This document shows positions 20,389-33,400 of a stretch of DNA of 64,000 bases, piece by piece. A program made the translations under genes and the position numbers. Origin of the DNA: Armigeres subalbatus. Lineage: Eukaryota > Arthropoda > Insecta > Diptera > Culicidae. The notes under the pieces were generated by a model. The model was not told where the DNA came from, made no database searches, and worked only from the letters and a program-made list of their open reading frames with translations. The stretch lies in NCBI RefSeq assembly GCF_024139115.2, contig NC_085139.1, forward strand, positions 250,824,067 through 250,888,066, written 5' to 3'. Every line of letters begins with the position of its first letter. The first letter of the stretch is position 1.

Positions 20389-22260
20389 AACTCCGAAAAG
20401 GTGGCAGCGGCAAATGACGCGGTGCAAGCGATCAAGCAACTCCGGAAGGAAATCGTGGAGATCATGTCCCAGCTACTCTTCTTGGCAAAATCCAAAAACC
20501 CGAAAGGGATGCTTTCACTGTGCAACGACATGATGACCAAAACTCGGGCTCTGCTCAACATTTGGGAGCCCACCTTGGTGGAAGAGGCATTCGCATTCAT
20601 CGAACGGCATCGGATAATTGAAGATGGGACGGACGGTTCCGGTGCGACTGGAACTGGGAACGGCATTGCGATGTCCCCGTTCAAAAAGATCACCCAACAG
20701 TTGGGTGCACTGGATCTGAAAAGCCCGGAACTGGAAGATTTCTCCACTCCAATGGGACCAGCTCCTGATTTGTGGCCGCAGGTTCGAACCAGCAAGTCCG
20801 GAGTCCTGGGAGCGTTCGGCAGCAGTACGAAATCCAAATCTCCATCCTCGGTGGACATCAGCACCATTGCGACCATCCAGAGCACATTCAACCAGATGAG
20901 CAATAGCAAATCAAAGGATTATGTGATGTCATGTTCGCTGCCGGCAGCGTGCTATCTCCCGACGGAACAACCAAAGGAAACCAAATCGAGGAGATCTACC
21001 CCAACGGAAACGTCCGGGTCGGGAAGTGATCTCAAGTTCAGTGAGACTCATTTCGATGTCAATGGGGAGGTTACGAGTTCGACGCCGGTTGCAACCCCGG
21101 GAGAGGCTTCCGTAAAATCGCCCGAAGTGGAGAAAGCGGAAGAAGCCACACCGGAAGCGTGTCGGTCCCGGGGGCTGTCCGTGAATCAACTCCTGGAGAA
21201 TAAGAACGAGCTTTTGTCAAACGTATACGACGAGAATGGCTATTTAATCGAAAACACGGCGATCGTTTTGGGTCATAATGGGGCTTTCCTGGACACGAAG
21301 GTGATGAGTTCGAGCCCATCGGCGAATTACTACAGACCCACGGAAGAACCAGAACCACTGGATTTGACCCAGCTCAACATCGAAGCCAGTGTGATGTGCC
21401 TTGTCAGTAAGGTCAAATTCCTATGCGGTCGGTGTGGAAGTCCGGCGGTTCGGCTGAGACAACCGAAGGGTTCCTTGAAGTCCGGACGGGGTGTTCCGTT
21501 TGGGACGATCCCTCCCGATGTGGTTACCAGTCAACCGCTGTCGCTGCCTTGCGCGGACGGACTCGAGCAGGAAAAGGATTCCATGGCGATGTCCGGAAAT
21601 CTTCCCAAGGATCTTCTGCCGGGTCCATCCGGGAAACCACCGCTCTGTAGTAAGGACCTCAACCTGGCGTTGACGCAGGCGGTCGGCGAGGTGACGCGTA
21701 AGGTTAAGAAAGGTAACAAATTTACGGACGGTTTGGATCTGTCGATGACAACGGATTGGGCATCGGAGTTGCGACCTTCGATGAAGAAACTCCGACAGGC
21801 CATGGATGGACTGCTGAAGACGGCAAGACTGATGCACTCCGTTCAACGGTTGCAGCAGGACATGAAGAAAACTTCGACGGCGTTGGCGGTAATGTACCGA
21901 AGGGATGTTTGCTTTTCTCAGGCGTTGACTTCGTTGGTTTCGGCGCTGATGGCGAAGCTCTGGGGCCAGAACGTCACGGAGAACTACATCAGTTTGTTGT
22001 GCAATTTGGGGCCGTTGGCTTGTTTCGAAGGATTTCTTTCCTTGTACGGAAGTGAGACGGATATGTGGGGAGACATGGGCGTGGCCATTGCCGATTTGGG
22101 CTCGGTTAGTTTTACTTTGGTACGAAGCAATATTCAAAGGGACTCGAAGGCGGTGCCAGTTCCGCGGGTTATCGGATCAAGGCAGCAGATGAGTGTTCTG
22201 ATTCCGGTTCCGGAATCGGTATTCTGCCATCTTCCAACGAAGGAGAGTACAAGCTTTAAG
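20389..22260 (+). CDS. INPP4: INPP4-family phosphatase, exon 6 (central region)
   Basis: This large exon (624 codons, phase 0 at both ends) begins NSEKVAAANDAVQAIKQLRK, a helical region. A long Ser/Thr/Pro-rich and probably disordered insert spans roughly residues 110-360 of the exon. The conserved part resumes with MYRRDVCFSQALTSLVSALM and FEGFLSLYGSETDMWGDMG, with VAIADLGSVSFTLV following. These correspond to human MYRRDVVFCQTLTALICGF and [20 protein letters not shown]. Two short Cys motifs (VMCLV and LCGRCG) sit at the end of the insert. The insert largely explains why the protein is longer than mammalian INPP4 (about 1300 versus under 1000 residues). Donor GTAAGT at 22261. Confidence 0.9.
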
Positions 22261-22314
22261 GTAAGTGGATCGATTGGTGCGATGTGAAATTTATTGACCG
22301 CGTCTCTCATGTAG

Positions 22315-22799
22315 GTCACTCCGGTTTTCTTCAACATCGGCATCAACGAGAAGGCAACGTTGGCGGAAACGCTGGGCTACACCAAGGAGCAGCACCGTTC
22401 CAACTGGGACAACTACGACCGGCTGAAGCAATACCACGCCCGATACAAACATATTCCGTTCAACTTTGTCAATCCTTCCTGCTCGGCCGCATTGGATACG
22501 CCGACGAAGACCGGTCTGGCCACCACCCAGCAGAAGGAGGTGCTGGTGCCGGAGCATGCCGTGACCGGTCTGTTCGGCGAGATGGAGGACCAGCTGCGGG
22601 CGAACAGTTCGAAGAACTACCGGATATTGACGCTGGCCGAAGATATCACGCGGTCGATGCAGGGATTGCGCTTTACCTCGTGCAAAAGTGCCAAGGATCG
22701 TACCTCGATGGGCGTTACGCTGGAGCAGTGCCGGGTACTGCAGCAGGAGTTCCATCTGTCGAGTGCCAACGCGCAGAACGTGTTGGATACGATGCGGAG
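22315..22799 (+). CDS. INPP4: INPP4-family phosphatase, exon 7 (catalytic CX5R loop)
   Basis: After a 54-base intron the frame reads VTPVFFNIGINEKATLAETL (human [20 protein letters not shown]), then NSSKNYRILTLAEDITRSMQ and GLRFTSCKSAKDRTSMGVTL. The catalytic Cys and Arg are in CKSAKDR, encoded at 22681-22701. This signature removes the 4-phosphate of PtdIns(3,4)P2, giving PtdIns3P, a step that dampens PI3K/Akt signalling and feeds endosomal PI3P. The Lys and Asp inside the loop match the INPP4 type. Donor GTGAGT at 22800 leaves AG of a Ser codon; the next intron is 15.5 kb. Confidence 0.96.
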
Positions 22800-25700
22800 G
22801 TGAGTAACAATTTGGGTTAGTTTCGAATTAGGATCTGGTTGGCTTGCATTCCATTTGGATGGGAATTGAATCGGGATCTAATAGGATTAGAATTAGGATT
22901 GGGTTTGAGGTGGATTTGTATTTCGATTGGATTTGGATTGAATTTTGATGGGATTTGGATTAGATTTTGATTGAACGGGATGTGATTGGATTTGGATTGG
23001 ATTTGAATTAGATTTGGATTGGATTTGGATGGAATTTCAATTGGATGTGGTTTGGATTAGGATTAGGATCGGTTTCGGCTTGGATTTGATTAGAATTAGA
23101 TTTGGTTTACATTGAGTTTGGATCGCATTTGGTTTAGATTTTGATTGGATGTGGTTTGAATTAGATTTGGATTTGAATCGGTTTTGGATTGGATTTGAAT
23201 TGAAAACGGTTTGCATTTTGTTTCCGTTGGATTTAGATGGCATTTGGATGGGATTCCGATTGCATGTGGTTAGGATTTGGTTTGGATTGGATTTGGATTC
23301 GTTTCGGGTTTGGATTGGATTTGGACGAGATTTGAAATGGATTGGGTTTCGATTGGATGTAATTGGGATTAGGATTTGCATTGGATTTAGATTTGAATCG
23401 GTTTCGGATTGGATTGGATTTGAATTAGATTCGGATGGGATTTGGATTGCATTTGAATTTGATTTCGATGGGATTTGGATTGAATTTTGATTGGATTTGG
23501 TTTGGATTAGGATTTGGATTGGATTTGGATTTGGATTGGATTAGGATTGGATTTGGTTTGAATTAGGATTCGGATTGGATTCGAATTGGATTTGGATGGG
23601 TTTTGGATTGGATTTGGATAGGATTAGGATTGGATTTGGATGGGATTTTGATTGGATTTGGTTTGAATTGGATTGGATTGTGATTGGATTTGGATGACAT
23701 TTGAATTGGATGTCGATTGGATGTGGTTAGGATTAGGAGTTGGATTGTATTTGGATGGGATTTGGATTGGATTCAGATTGGATTTGAATTGGATTTGGAT
23801 GGGATTTGGATTGGATTTCGATTGGATTTGGTTTGGATTAGGATTTGGATTGGATTTGAATTTTGATTGGATTTGGTTTGGATTAGGATTTGGATCGGAT
23901 TTGAATTTTGATTGGATTTGGTTTGGATTAGGATTTGGATTGGATTTGGATTGGATTTGGATTGGATTTGAATTTGATTTGGATGGGATTTGGATTGGAT
24001 TTCGATTGGATTTGGTTTGGATTAGGATTTGGATTGGATTTGATTTGAATTTGGATTGAATTTTGATTGGATTTGGTTTGGATTAGGATTTGGATTGGAT
24101 TTGGATAGGATTTGGATTGGATTTGGATTGGATTTCGATTGGATTTGGTTTGGATTAGGATTTGGATTGGATTTGAATTTGGTTTGAATTTTGATTGGAT
24201 TTGGTTTGGATTAGGATTTGGATTGGATTTGGATAGGATTTGGATGGGATTTGAATTTGATTTGGATGGGATTTGGATTGGATTTCGATTGGATTTGGAT
24301 TGGATTTGAATTTGGTTTGAATTTTGATTGGATTTGGTTTGGATTAGGATTTGGATTGACTTTGAATTTGATTTGGATGGGATTTGGATTGGATTTCGAT
24401 TGGATTAAGATTTGGAATGGATTTGATTTGAACTTGGGTTAGGATTCGGATTGGATTTGAATTGGATTTGGATGGGATTTGGATTGGATTTCGATTGGAT
24501 TTGGTTTGGATTAGGATTCGGATTGGATTTGAATTGGATTTGGATGGGATTAGGATTGGATTTCGATTGGATTTGGTTTGGATTAGGATTTGGATTGGAT
24601 TTGAATTTGATTTGGATGAGATTTGGATTGGATTTCGATTGGATTTGGTTTGGATTAGAATTTGGATTGGATTTGAATTTGGTTTAATTTTTGATTGGAT
24701 TTGGTTTGGATTAGGATTTGGATTGGATTTGGATTGGATTTGAATTTGATTTGGAAGGGATTCGGATTGGATTCAGATTGGATTTAAATTGGATTTGAAT
24801 TTGATTTGGATGGGATTTGGATTGGATTTGGTTTGGATTAGGATTTGGATTGGATTTGGATGGGATTTGGATGGGATTTGGATTGGATTTGGATTGGATT
24901 AGGATTTGGAGTGGATTTGATTTGAATTTGGATTGGATTTGAATTTGATTTGGATGGGATTTGGATTGGATTTCGATTGGATTTGGTTTGGATTAGGATT
25001 CGGATTGGATTTGAATTTGATTTGGATGGGATTTGGATTGGATTTCGATTGGATTTGGTTTGGATTAGGATTTGGATTGGATTTGATTTGAATTTGGATT
25101 GAATTTTGATTGGATTTGGTTTGGATTAGGATTTGGATTGGATTTGGATGGAATTTGGATTGGATTTGGTTTGGAATAGGATTTAGGTTGGATTTGGATA
25201 AGATTTGGATGGGATTTGATTTTGATTTGGATGGGAATTGGATGGGATTTGGATTGGATTTGGTTTGGGTTTCGATTGGATTTGGTTTGAATTTTGATTG
25301 GATTTGGTTTGGATTAGGATTTGGATTGGGATTGGATAGGATTTGGATGGGATTTGAATTTGATTTGGATGGGATTTGGATTGGATTTCGATTGGATTGG
25401 GTTTGGATTAGGATTTGGATAGGATTTGGTTTGGATTAGGATTTGGATTGGATTTGTTTAGGATTTGGATTGGATTTGGATGGAATTTGGATTGGATTTG
25501 AATTGGATTTGGATGGGATTTGGATTAGGATTTGGATTGGATTTGAATTTGGTTTGAATTTTGATTGGATTTGGTTTGGATTAGGATTTGGATTGGATTT
25601 GGATTGGATTTGAATTTGATTTGGATGGGATTTGGATTGGATTTCGATTGGATTTGGTTTGGATTAGGATTTGGATTGGATTTGAATTGAATTTGGATTG

Positions 25701-26762
25701 AATTTTGATTGGATTTGGATTGGATTAGGATTGGATTTGGATGGGATTTGGATTTGATTTGGATTGGATTTGGTTTGGGTTTCGATTGGATTTGAATTTG
25801 GTTTGAATTTTGATTGGATTTGGTTTGGATTTGGATGGGATTTGAATTTGATTTGGATGGGATTTGGATTTGATTTCGATTGGATTTTGTTTGGAGGAAG
25901 ATTTGGAATGGATTTGATTTGATCTTGGGTTAGGATTTGGATGGGATTTGGATTGGATTTCGATTGGATTTGGTTTGGATTAGGATTCGGATTGACTTTG
26001 AATTGGATTTGGTTTGGATTAGGATTGGATTTCGATTGGATTTGGTTTGGATTAGGATTTGGATTGGATTTAGATAGGATTTGGATTGGATTTGGATGAA
26101 ATTTGGATTGGATTTGGTTTGGATTAGGATTTTGATTGGATTTGGATAGGATTTGGATGGGATTTGGATGGGATTTGGATTGGATTTGGATTGGATTTGG
26201 ATTGGATTTGGATTGGATTTGAATTGGATTTGGATTGGATTTGGATTTGGATTGGATTTGGATTTGGATTGGATTTGAATTTGGTTTGAATTTTGATTGG
26301 ATTTGGTTTGGATTAGGATTTTGATTGGATTTGGATAGGATTTGGATTGGATTTGGATGGGATTTGGATTGGATTTCGATTGGATTTGGTTTGGATTAGG
26401 ATTTGGATTGGATTTGGATAGGATTTGGATTGGATTTGGATTGGATTTGGATTGGATTTGGATGGAATTTGGATTGGATTTGGATTGGATTTCGATTGGA
26501 TTTGGTTTGGATTAGGATTTGGATTGGATTTGAATTTGGATTGAATTTTGATTGGATTTGGTTTGGATTAGGATTTGGATTGGGTTTGGATAGGATTTGG
26601 AAAGAATTTGGATTGGATTTCGATTGGATTAAGATTTGGAATAGATTTGATTTGAACTTGGGTTAGGATTCGGATTGGATTTGAATTGGATTTGGATGGG
26701 ATTTGGATTGGATTTCGATTGGATTTGGTTTGGATTAGGATTTGGATAGGATTTGATTTAAA
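22800..26762 (+). repeat. GGATTTGGATT minisatellite, array 1 in INPP4 intron 7
   Basis: From about 22830 the sequence is a 3.9 kb array of GGATTTGGATT and close variants. It has a recurrent higher-order string GGATTTCGATTGGATTTGG, then TTTGGATTAGGATTTGG. The basic steps are 5 and 6 bases (GGATT, GGATTT). The first 900 bases are more diverged than the rest. Open frames reading DWIWFGLGFGLDL-like strings are by-products and not genes. The array starts within 30 bases of the splice donor. Confidence 0.97.
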
Positions 26763-27514
26763 TTTTTTTTTTTTTTTTTTTTCATGTAACCCGTTGGCAG
26801 TCTCTCGACTCAAACTCTACTCCGGGTCCATCCCTGTTATTCCCCACGGTAATTAAATTTGCTTCTATGAGCCTCTATTTTAGATCAATAACAGACGTTC
26901 CTAAGCCACGTTGCTCAAATGGTCACTGTTATAGCCCTGATCCAAATACTTTTATTTAATAGTCCCTTCAATAACATAACTGATCACCGTTTTCACCATT
27001 ATAACTATCACTCATCACTCCAACTTAACACTAGGTCTATTCCTGTTGATCCGGTGATTAAATTTGCTTCTACGAGCCTCTATTTTTGATCATTAACAGA
27101 CGTTTCTAAGCTACGTTGCTCAAATGGTCACTGTTAAGGCCTGATTCAAATAACTCTAATTTTAGCTCTGATTCAAATAGTTTTCTATAAAATAATCCCG
27201 GTAGCATCACTTATTATCGTTTTCACCACCATCACTATCATAATTACTATTATCCCTGTCATCACAAATATCTTATTTACAGTCATGAACACACACACAA
27301 TGAATCGATCTTCAAAACAGCGCTGTTATATATCATATAAGAACCGACATTTCTACTAGCATTCATTGGACATGTACCGAATATTTTACATTATTTCTAG
27401 TATAATTATAAAATGATTCCCACTTCTAGCACCTCACTCAATATTGCATTTCATTCTTCATACTCACTGCGACCATGTTCCCATCCCATTTAAATCAACT
27501 TTATCTTTTACCTA

Positions 27515-27941
27515 GGGATCCTATAATGAGAGATATGCAAATACTTTTCCAGGCGATTTAGCAACGCTGTTACTTTTGTTAGCAAACGCTTCCAGCACTT
27601 GCCGCAGCGCAAAGTGTTGAAGCTTGTATATGACTTTGCATTTGATTACAATTTGGATTATGTTTGTCTGTCCACTAACAGTGTTCAAATGAGCTTTATC
27701 ACTAAAATAAAAGTGCAATACAAACAGGCGAAACACGATACAAAAACTATATTACTTCTATTCGCGAAAGTAAAACAAATTGTTTATTCGATGAAACTTT
27801 TCTTAAAATCTATCTCAATACCTCTCAACCTCGTCTCAATCTACAACAATAACAACGTTCATTTGGCTCACGTTTTGACACTTCTCAATGCTCGATTGGC
27901 TTACAATGGCCGCTTTCGCATATCTCTCATTATAGGATCCC
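27515..27941. mobile_element. 427-bp MITE with 24-base perfect TIRs at a TA target
   Basis: Left end GGGATCCTATAATGAGAGAT continues ATGC. The right end is its exact reverse complement over 24 bases. TA is present on both sides (27513-27514 and 27942-27943), the target of Tc1/mariner-type elements and their MITEs. The interior has no transposase motif; the plus-strand open frame through it (27599-28165) extends beyond the element and is probably fortuitous. Confidence 0.85.
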
Positions 27942-28852
27942 TACTTTTACCTAGCTACTTCTGTCACTATGTCTATACCACCAATACCAACTTGTGTATT
28001 AACCTTTTCACTAACACTTGCATAACCACACAACATCACCATATTCATATCAACAATCATTTTTTTTTCACAATTGCATCGAGATCAGCAATCATCACTA
28101 CTATCCCTACTACAATGTTAACGCAAACAAAAACTAGTCAGTCATTTTTTTTTTTTCTAAATTAGCAGTTTCCATCAAACAAATGAAGCTCAAAAAATAA
28201 TAAGCTTATAATCTATCGCGAGAGTCAGTCTTATTGTAGATATGATGACAAAGAGAGAAAACTCGAATAGAAATGCATTTTGAAACAATAATAACGCACT
28301 AGATTTTGATAAATATGACTCGTTTAAAATTTATTTTGGAATCTATTTAGTCTATTTACCAGGCCACACTTCAGAACCGTGCGCCCAGCAATCATCAAAA
28401 ATTCTCAACTTAACAACACCGAATACTGTTGCTATGGGCCTGTTGGTCTTCAAAAGCTTCGAAATCGCCTCCGAATAAGATTCAACAGGTAATAATTTTA
28501 CAGACATTTCTTGAGCTTCGAATTTTTGATAGGCTTAGGAAGGACAGGCTGGTAGATCTTTATGTCTATGGATCTATTGTTAATCTAGTCATAGTTATGT
28601 CGAATGTTTCGCACTGTGTCATTATTACTCAGTCTGTCTTAGTTATCTTATGTTTCCTACGTTATTCAGTTCAATTCTATACTCATTGTAGATTATGTTA
28701 CGTTTTGATGTCAGTTCAATGTCTCTATCGCTAAAGGTCACTAAAGGTATGGGGATTGCTAAAGGTTGCTAAAGGTATCCTAGTTCAAGCGTATAAGTAA
28801 GCACCGCTTAAAAGTTAAGCAAACGTGAAGAAATGGTCTTTAAGTTGTCTAA

Positions 28853-28947
28853 GGGCCAATTTCTTCACCTTCGCTTAACTCCCAAGCAGTGCCCACCATA
28901 CGTTTAAACCTGGTTTAAGGCCTAAGCGGAGGTGAAGAAATCGGCCC
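28853..28947. mobile_element. 95-bp MITE with TAA target duplication
   Basis: Left GGGCCAATTTCTTCACCTTC with GCTTA following, right TAAGCGGAGGTGAAG then AAATCGGCCC: imperfect inverted repeats of about 25 bases. Flanking TAA occurs at 28850-28852 and 28948-28950, as for PIF/Harbinger-type elements (TWA). Just upstream (28790-28845) is a partial related copy, GCTTAAAAGTTAAGC with ACGTGAAGAAATGG. Confidence 0.75.
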
Positions 28948-30497
28948 TAATAGTCTCAAAGCCTTACATACAAGCGTAGCATTACTGTAATTTTATGGGT
29001 CGTGGTCAGCTATAGGATTCACTTTTCGGTGGCAAAGTACAGCTTCATCAAGCCTATTCCCTATCTATTAAAAAAAATATCGAGAATGAAGCCAATGAAA
29101 GATTGTTTGCATACCATCGTTTTAATTTGTGGTATTTTTAATTATGGCTCGTTAAAGTGAGACATAACAAAATAAGAGAAGCGCCACGCGACTAGTTTTG
29201 ATAAAACTTCTACTCAGTGATTCCAACAGTCAATTCCCTATTAATGTCTTGATGGTATTTTCTACTGGTTAATTCCTACCTAGCTATGTTTAAGCGTGGC
29301 TACGACTCATCATCATCAGGGAGCGCTTCAGAAAAGTATTGCCGCATAGCAGAGATCATTATCACTGATGAAAAGGACCTCTACCTGTCTGCACCACCAT
29401 TCAAGGCTCCAAGATACGATGTCCGTTGAATCACATGCACATGCGTAAAATCAGTGCATCAATGCCGGATTATATGTGACGCGGCATTAAACAAAAATAG
29501 TCAACATGTGATATCACCACGACAGGATATGTCTTTGGTTGCCATATCAGTGCTAATGGCGTAAGCCCAACCATCGCGGCAAGATAACATATCCGAGGGG
29601 AGGGAGAAAAAATGTAAGAAAAATGCTTGAGAATATCATTTCAAGACCAAAGTCTCAAAACTACCCATACGCTACTGCAAATAAAGACCCAAACGACGAC
29701 CCGACGAATCCAACAGCTCTCCCATGCAAACCAACACCATCAACACGCACGCGAGGGTCTCTGCTACCTGTTGATAGTGCTGGTCCGCGCGAGAGCGCCA
29801 CTAGACTTGAAATCGACACTCGAGCTCGAGTCCTCGCCCACAAAGACAAGTCACTGTTCAAACGAATGTTGCCTTAATTGACTCCCCCATCCCGGGCACA
29901 GATTCTTTCCGAAGGATGCTCAATATAAGTTCCACCGGGAAGCCAAGCACCAGAGATTGAGGAAAATCAGATAATCCAGGCGTCTTGCGTCTATTATTTA
30001 AGCAGAGAAGATGTTATAGGTGATATTCTCAATACGGCCGTTCAGAATGGTTCAGCGGATGCAAATTATGGATCATTATTAGGTCTTGCAATTTTAAACA
30101 AAACGTTTAGACTACACGCGATAAACTATGAATATTATTATATCGGAGTTTTGAATTAGGATCGCGAATCAAGTAAAAATACTGATAAGTATAAGTTTGT
30201 AATTACTACCGACATTGTATTTGTGATCAAAACTGACATTGTGTTTTTAGTTAAAACTCAAGTATACTAAATACGTAACGGAATAAAGTAGTGTTATTAA
30301 AAAAATTACAATAATTTACATTATAAATTCTGATTAATATCAAGATACTGATCCAACATCACATCTTCAAGGGCTCCTCACAAGCTACACATTTCATTCA
30401 GGCACTTTAGAACGTCCATGTAGTAACTTGTTCACACTTGAAATCTGCCTCGACCAAGTTGGCAGAACGCGCCCTTACCCTTTCTGAACCAAAGGGC

Positions 30498-33400
30498 AGG
30501 GATTTGGATTTGAATTAAATTTGGATTGGATTTCGATTGGATTTGGTTTGGATTAGGATTTGGATTGGATTTGATTTGAATTTGAATTGAATTTTGATTG
30601 GATTTGGTTTGGATTAGGATTTGGAATGGATTTGGATAGGATTTGGATTGGATTTTGATGGAATTTGGATTGGATTTCGATTGGATTTGGTTTGGATTTG
30701 GATTTTGGTTGGATTTGGATAAGATTTGGATGGGATTTGAATTTGATTTGGATGGGAATTGGATGGGATTTGGATTGGATTTCGATTGGATTTGGTTTGG
30801 GTTTCGATTGGATTTGAATTTGGTTTGAATTTTGATTGGATTTGGTTTGGATTAGGATTTGGATTGGGTTTGGATAGGATTTGGATGGGATTTGAATTTG
30901 ATTTGGATGGGATTTGGATTGGATTTGGATTGGATTTAGATAGGATTTGGATTGGATTTGGATGGAATTTGGATTGGATTTGGTTTGGATTAGGATTTGG
31001 ATTGGATTTGGATGGGATTTGGATAGGATTTGGATTGGATTTGAATTTGATTTCGATTGGATTTGGATTGGATTTGGATGGGATTTGAATTTGATTTGGA
31101 TGGGATTTGGATTGGATTTCGATTGGATTTTGTTTGGAGGAAGATTTGGAATGGATTTGATTTGATCTTGGGTTAGGATTTGGATTGGATTTGGATGGGA
31201 TTTGGATTGGATTTCGATTGGATTTGGTTTGGATTAGGATTCGGATTGACTTTGAATTGGATTTGGACGGGATTTGGATTGGATTTCGATTGGATTTGGT
31301 TTGGATTAGGATTGGATTTAGATAGGATTCGGATTGGATTTGGATGGAATTTGGATTGGATTTGGTTTGGATTAGGATTTTGATTGGATTTGGATGGGAT
31401 TTGGATGGGATTTGGATTGGATTTGGATGGAATTTGGATTGGATTTGGATTGGATTTGGATTGGATTTGGATTGGATTTGGTTTGGATTAGGATTTGGAT
31501 TTGATTTGAATTTGGATTAGATTTGGTTTGGATTAGGATTTGGATTGGATTTGGATGGGATTTGGATTGGATTTGGATTGGATTTGGATTGGATTTCGAT
31601 TGGATTTGGTTTGGATTAGGATTTGGATTGGATTTGGATAGGATTTGGATTGGATTTGGATTGGATTTGGATTGGATTTGGATGGGATTTGGATTGGATT
31701 TCGATTGGATTTGGTTTGGATTAGGATTTGGATTGGATTTGAATTTGGTTTGAATTTTGATTGGATTTGGTTTGGATTAGGATTTGGATTGGGTTTGGAT
31801 AGGATTTGGAAGGGATTTAGATTGGATTTCGATTGGATTTGGTTTGGATTGAGATTTGGAATGGATTTGATTTGAACTTGGGTTAGGATTCGGATTGGAT
31901 TTGAATTGGATTTGGATGGGATTTGGATTGGATTTCGATTGGATTTGGTTTGGATTAGGATTTGGATTGGATTTGGATAGGATTTGGATTGGATTTGGAT
32001 TGGATTTGAATTTGGTTTGAATTTTGATTGGATTTGGTTTGGATTAGGATTTGGATTGGGTTTGGATTGGATTTGGATGGGATTTCGATTGGATTAAGAT
32101 TTGGAATGGATTTGATTTGAACTTGGGTTAGGATTCGGATTGGATTTGAATTGGATTTGGATTGGATTTGGATTGAATTTTGATTGGATTTGGATTGGAT
32201 TTGGATTGGATTAGGATTGGATTTGGATGGGATTTGGATTTGATTTGGATTGGATTTCGATTGGATTAGGATTTGGATTGGATTTGAATTGAATTTGGAT
32301 TGAATTTTGATTGGATTTGGATTGGATTTGGATTTGGATGGGATTTGGATGGGATTTGGATTGGATTAGGATTGGGTTTGGATGGGATTTGGATTTAATT
32401 TGGATGTGATTTAGATTGGATTTCGATTGGATTTGGTTTGGATTAGGATTTGGATTGGATTTGAATTGAATTTTGATTGGATTTGGTTTGGATTGGATTG
32501 GTTTTGGATTGGATTTGGATAGGTAAGGATTGGATTTGGATTGGATTTGGATGGGATTTGGATTGGATTTCGATTGGATTTGGTTTGGATTAGGATTTGG
32601 ATAAGATTTGATTCATATTTGGATTGAATTTTGATTGGATTTGGTTTAGATTAGGATTTGGATTGGATTTGGTTTAGATTTCGAATGGATTTGGTTTGGA
32701 TTAGGATTTAGTTTGGATTTGGATAGGATTTGGATGGGATTTAAATTTGATTTTGATGGGATTTGGATAGGATTTGGATTGGTTTTAGATTGGATTTGAA
32801 TTGGTTTTTGTTTGGATTAGGATTTGGATTGGATTTGGATGGGATTTGGATTGGATTTGGATGGGATTTGGATGGGATTTGGATTTGATTTGGATGGGAT
32901 TTGGATTAGATTTCGATTGGATTTGGTTTGGATTAGGATTTGGATTGGATTTGAATTTGGTTTGAATATTGATTGGATTTGGTTTGGATTAGGATTTGGA
33001 TTGGGTTTGGATAGGATTTGGATGGGATTTGGATTGGATTTCGAATGGATTTGGTTTGGATTAGGATTCGGATTGGATTTGAATTAGAACTTGGATTAGG
33101 ATTTGGATTGGATTTGGATTGGATTTGGATGGGATTTGGATTGGATTTCGAATGGATTTGGTTTGGATTAGGATTCGGATTGGATTTGAATTTGATTTGG
33201 ATGGGATTTGGATTGGATTTCGATTGGATTTGGTTTGGATTAGGATTTGGATTGGATTTGATTTGATTTTGGATTAAATTTTGATTGGATTTGGTTTGGA
33301 TTAGGATTTGGATTGGATTTGGATTGGATTTGAATTTGGTTTGAATTTTGATTGGATTTGGTTTGGATTAGGATTTGGATTGGGTTTGGATTGGATTTGG

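Larger units (their letters stand above)
26763..30497. other. 3.7 kb block separating the two GGATTT arrays, possibly a retro-insertion
   Basis: It opens with a run of about 20 T (26763-26782), as expected for the tail of a minus-strand retroelement, and array sequence resumes at 30498. No reverse transcriptase or other protein is recognisable inside. A segment near 26866-26950 (ACAGACGTTCCTAAGCCACG) recurs near 27064-27150 (ACAGACGTTTCTAAGCTACG), a direct repeat about 200 bases apart. Two MITEs lie inside. The rest, including 28948-30497, shows nothing I can name. Confidence 0.5.

Noticed and set aside
27599..28165. 188-codon plus-strand frame
   Set aside because: It starts inside the TA-flanked MITE and runs out of it into AT-rich sequence. 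No recognisable domain.
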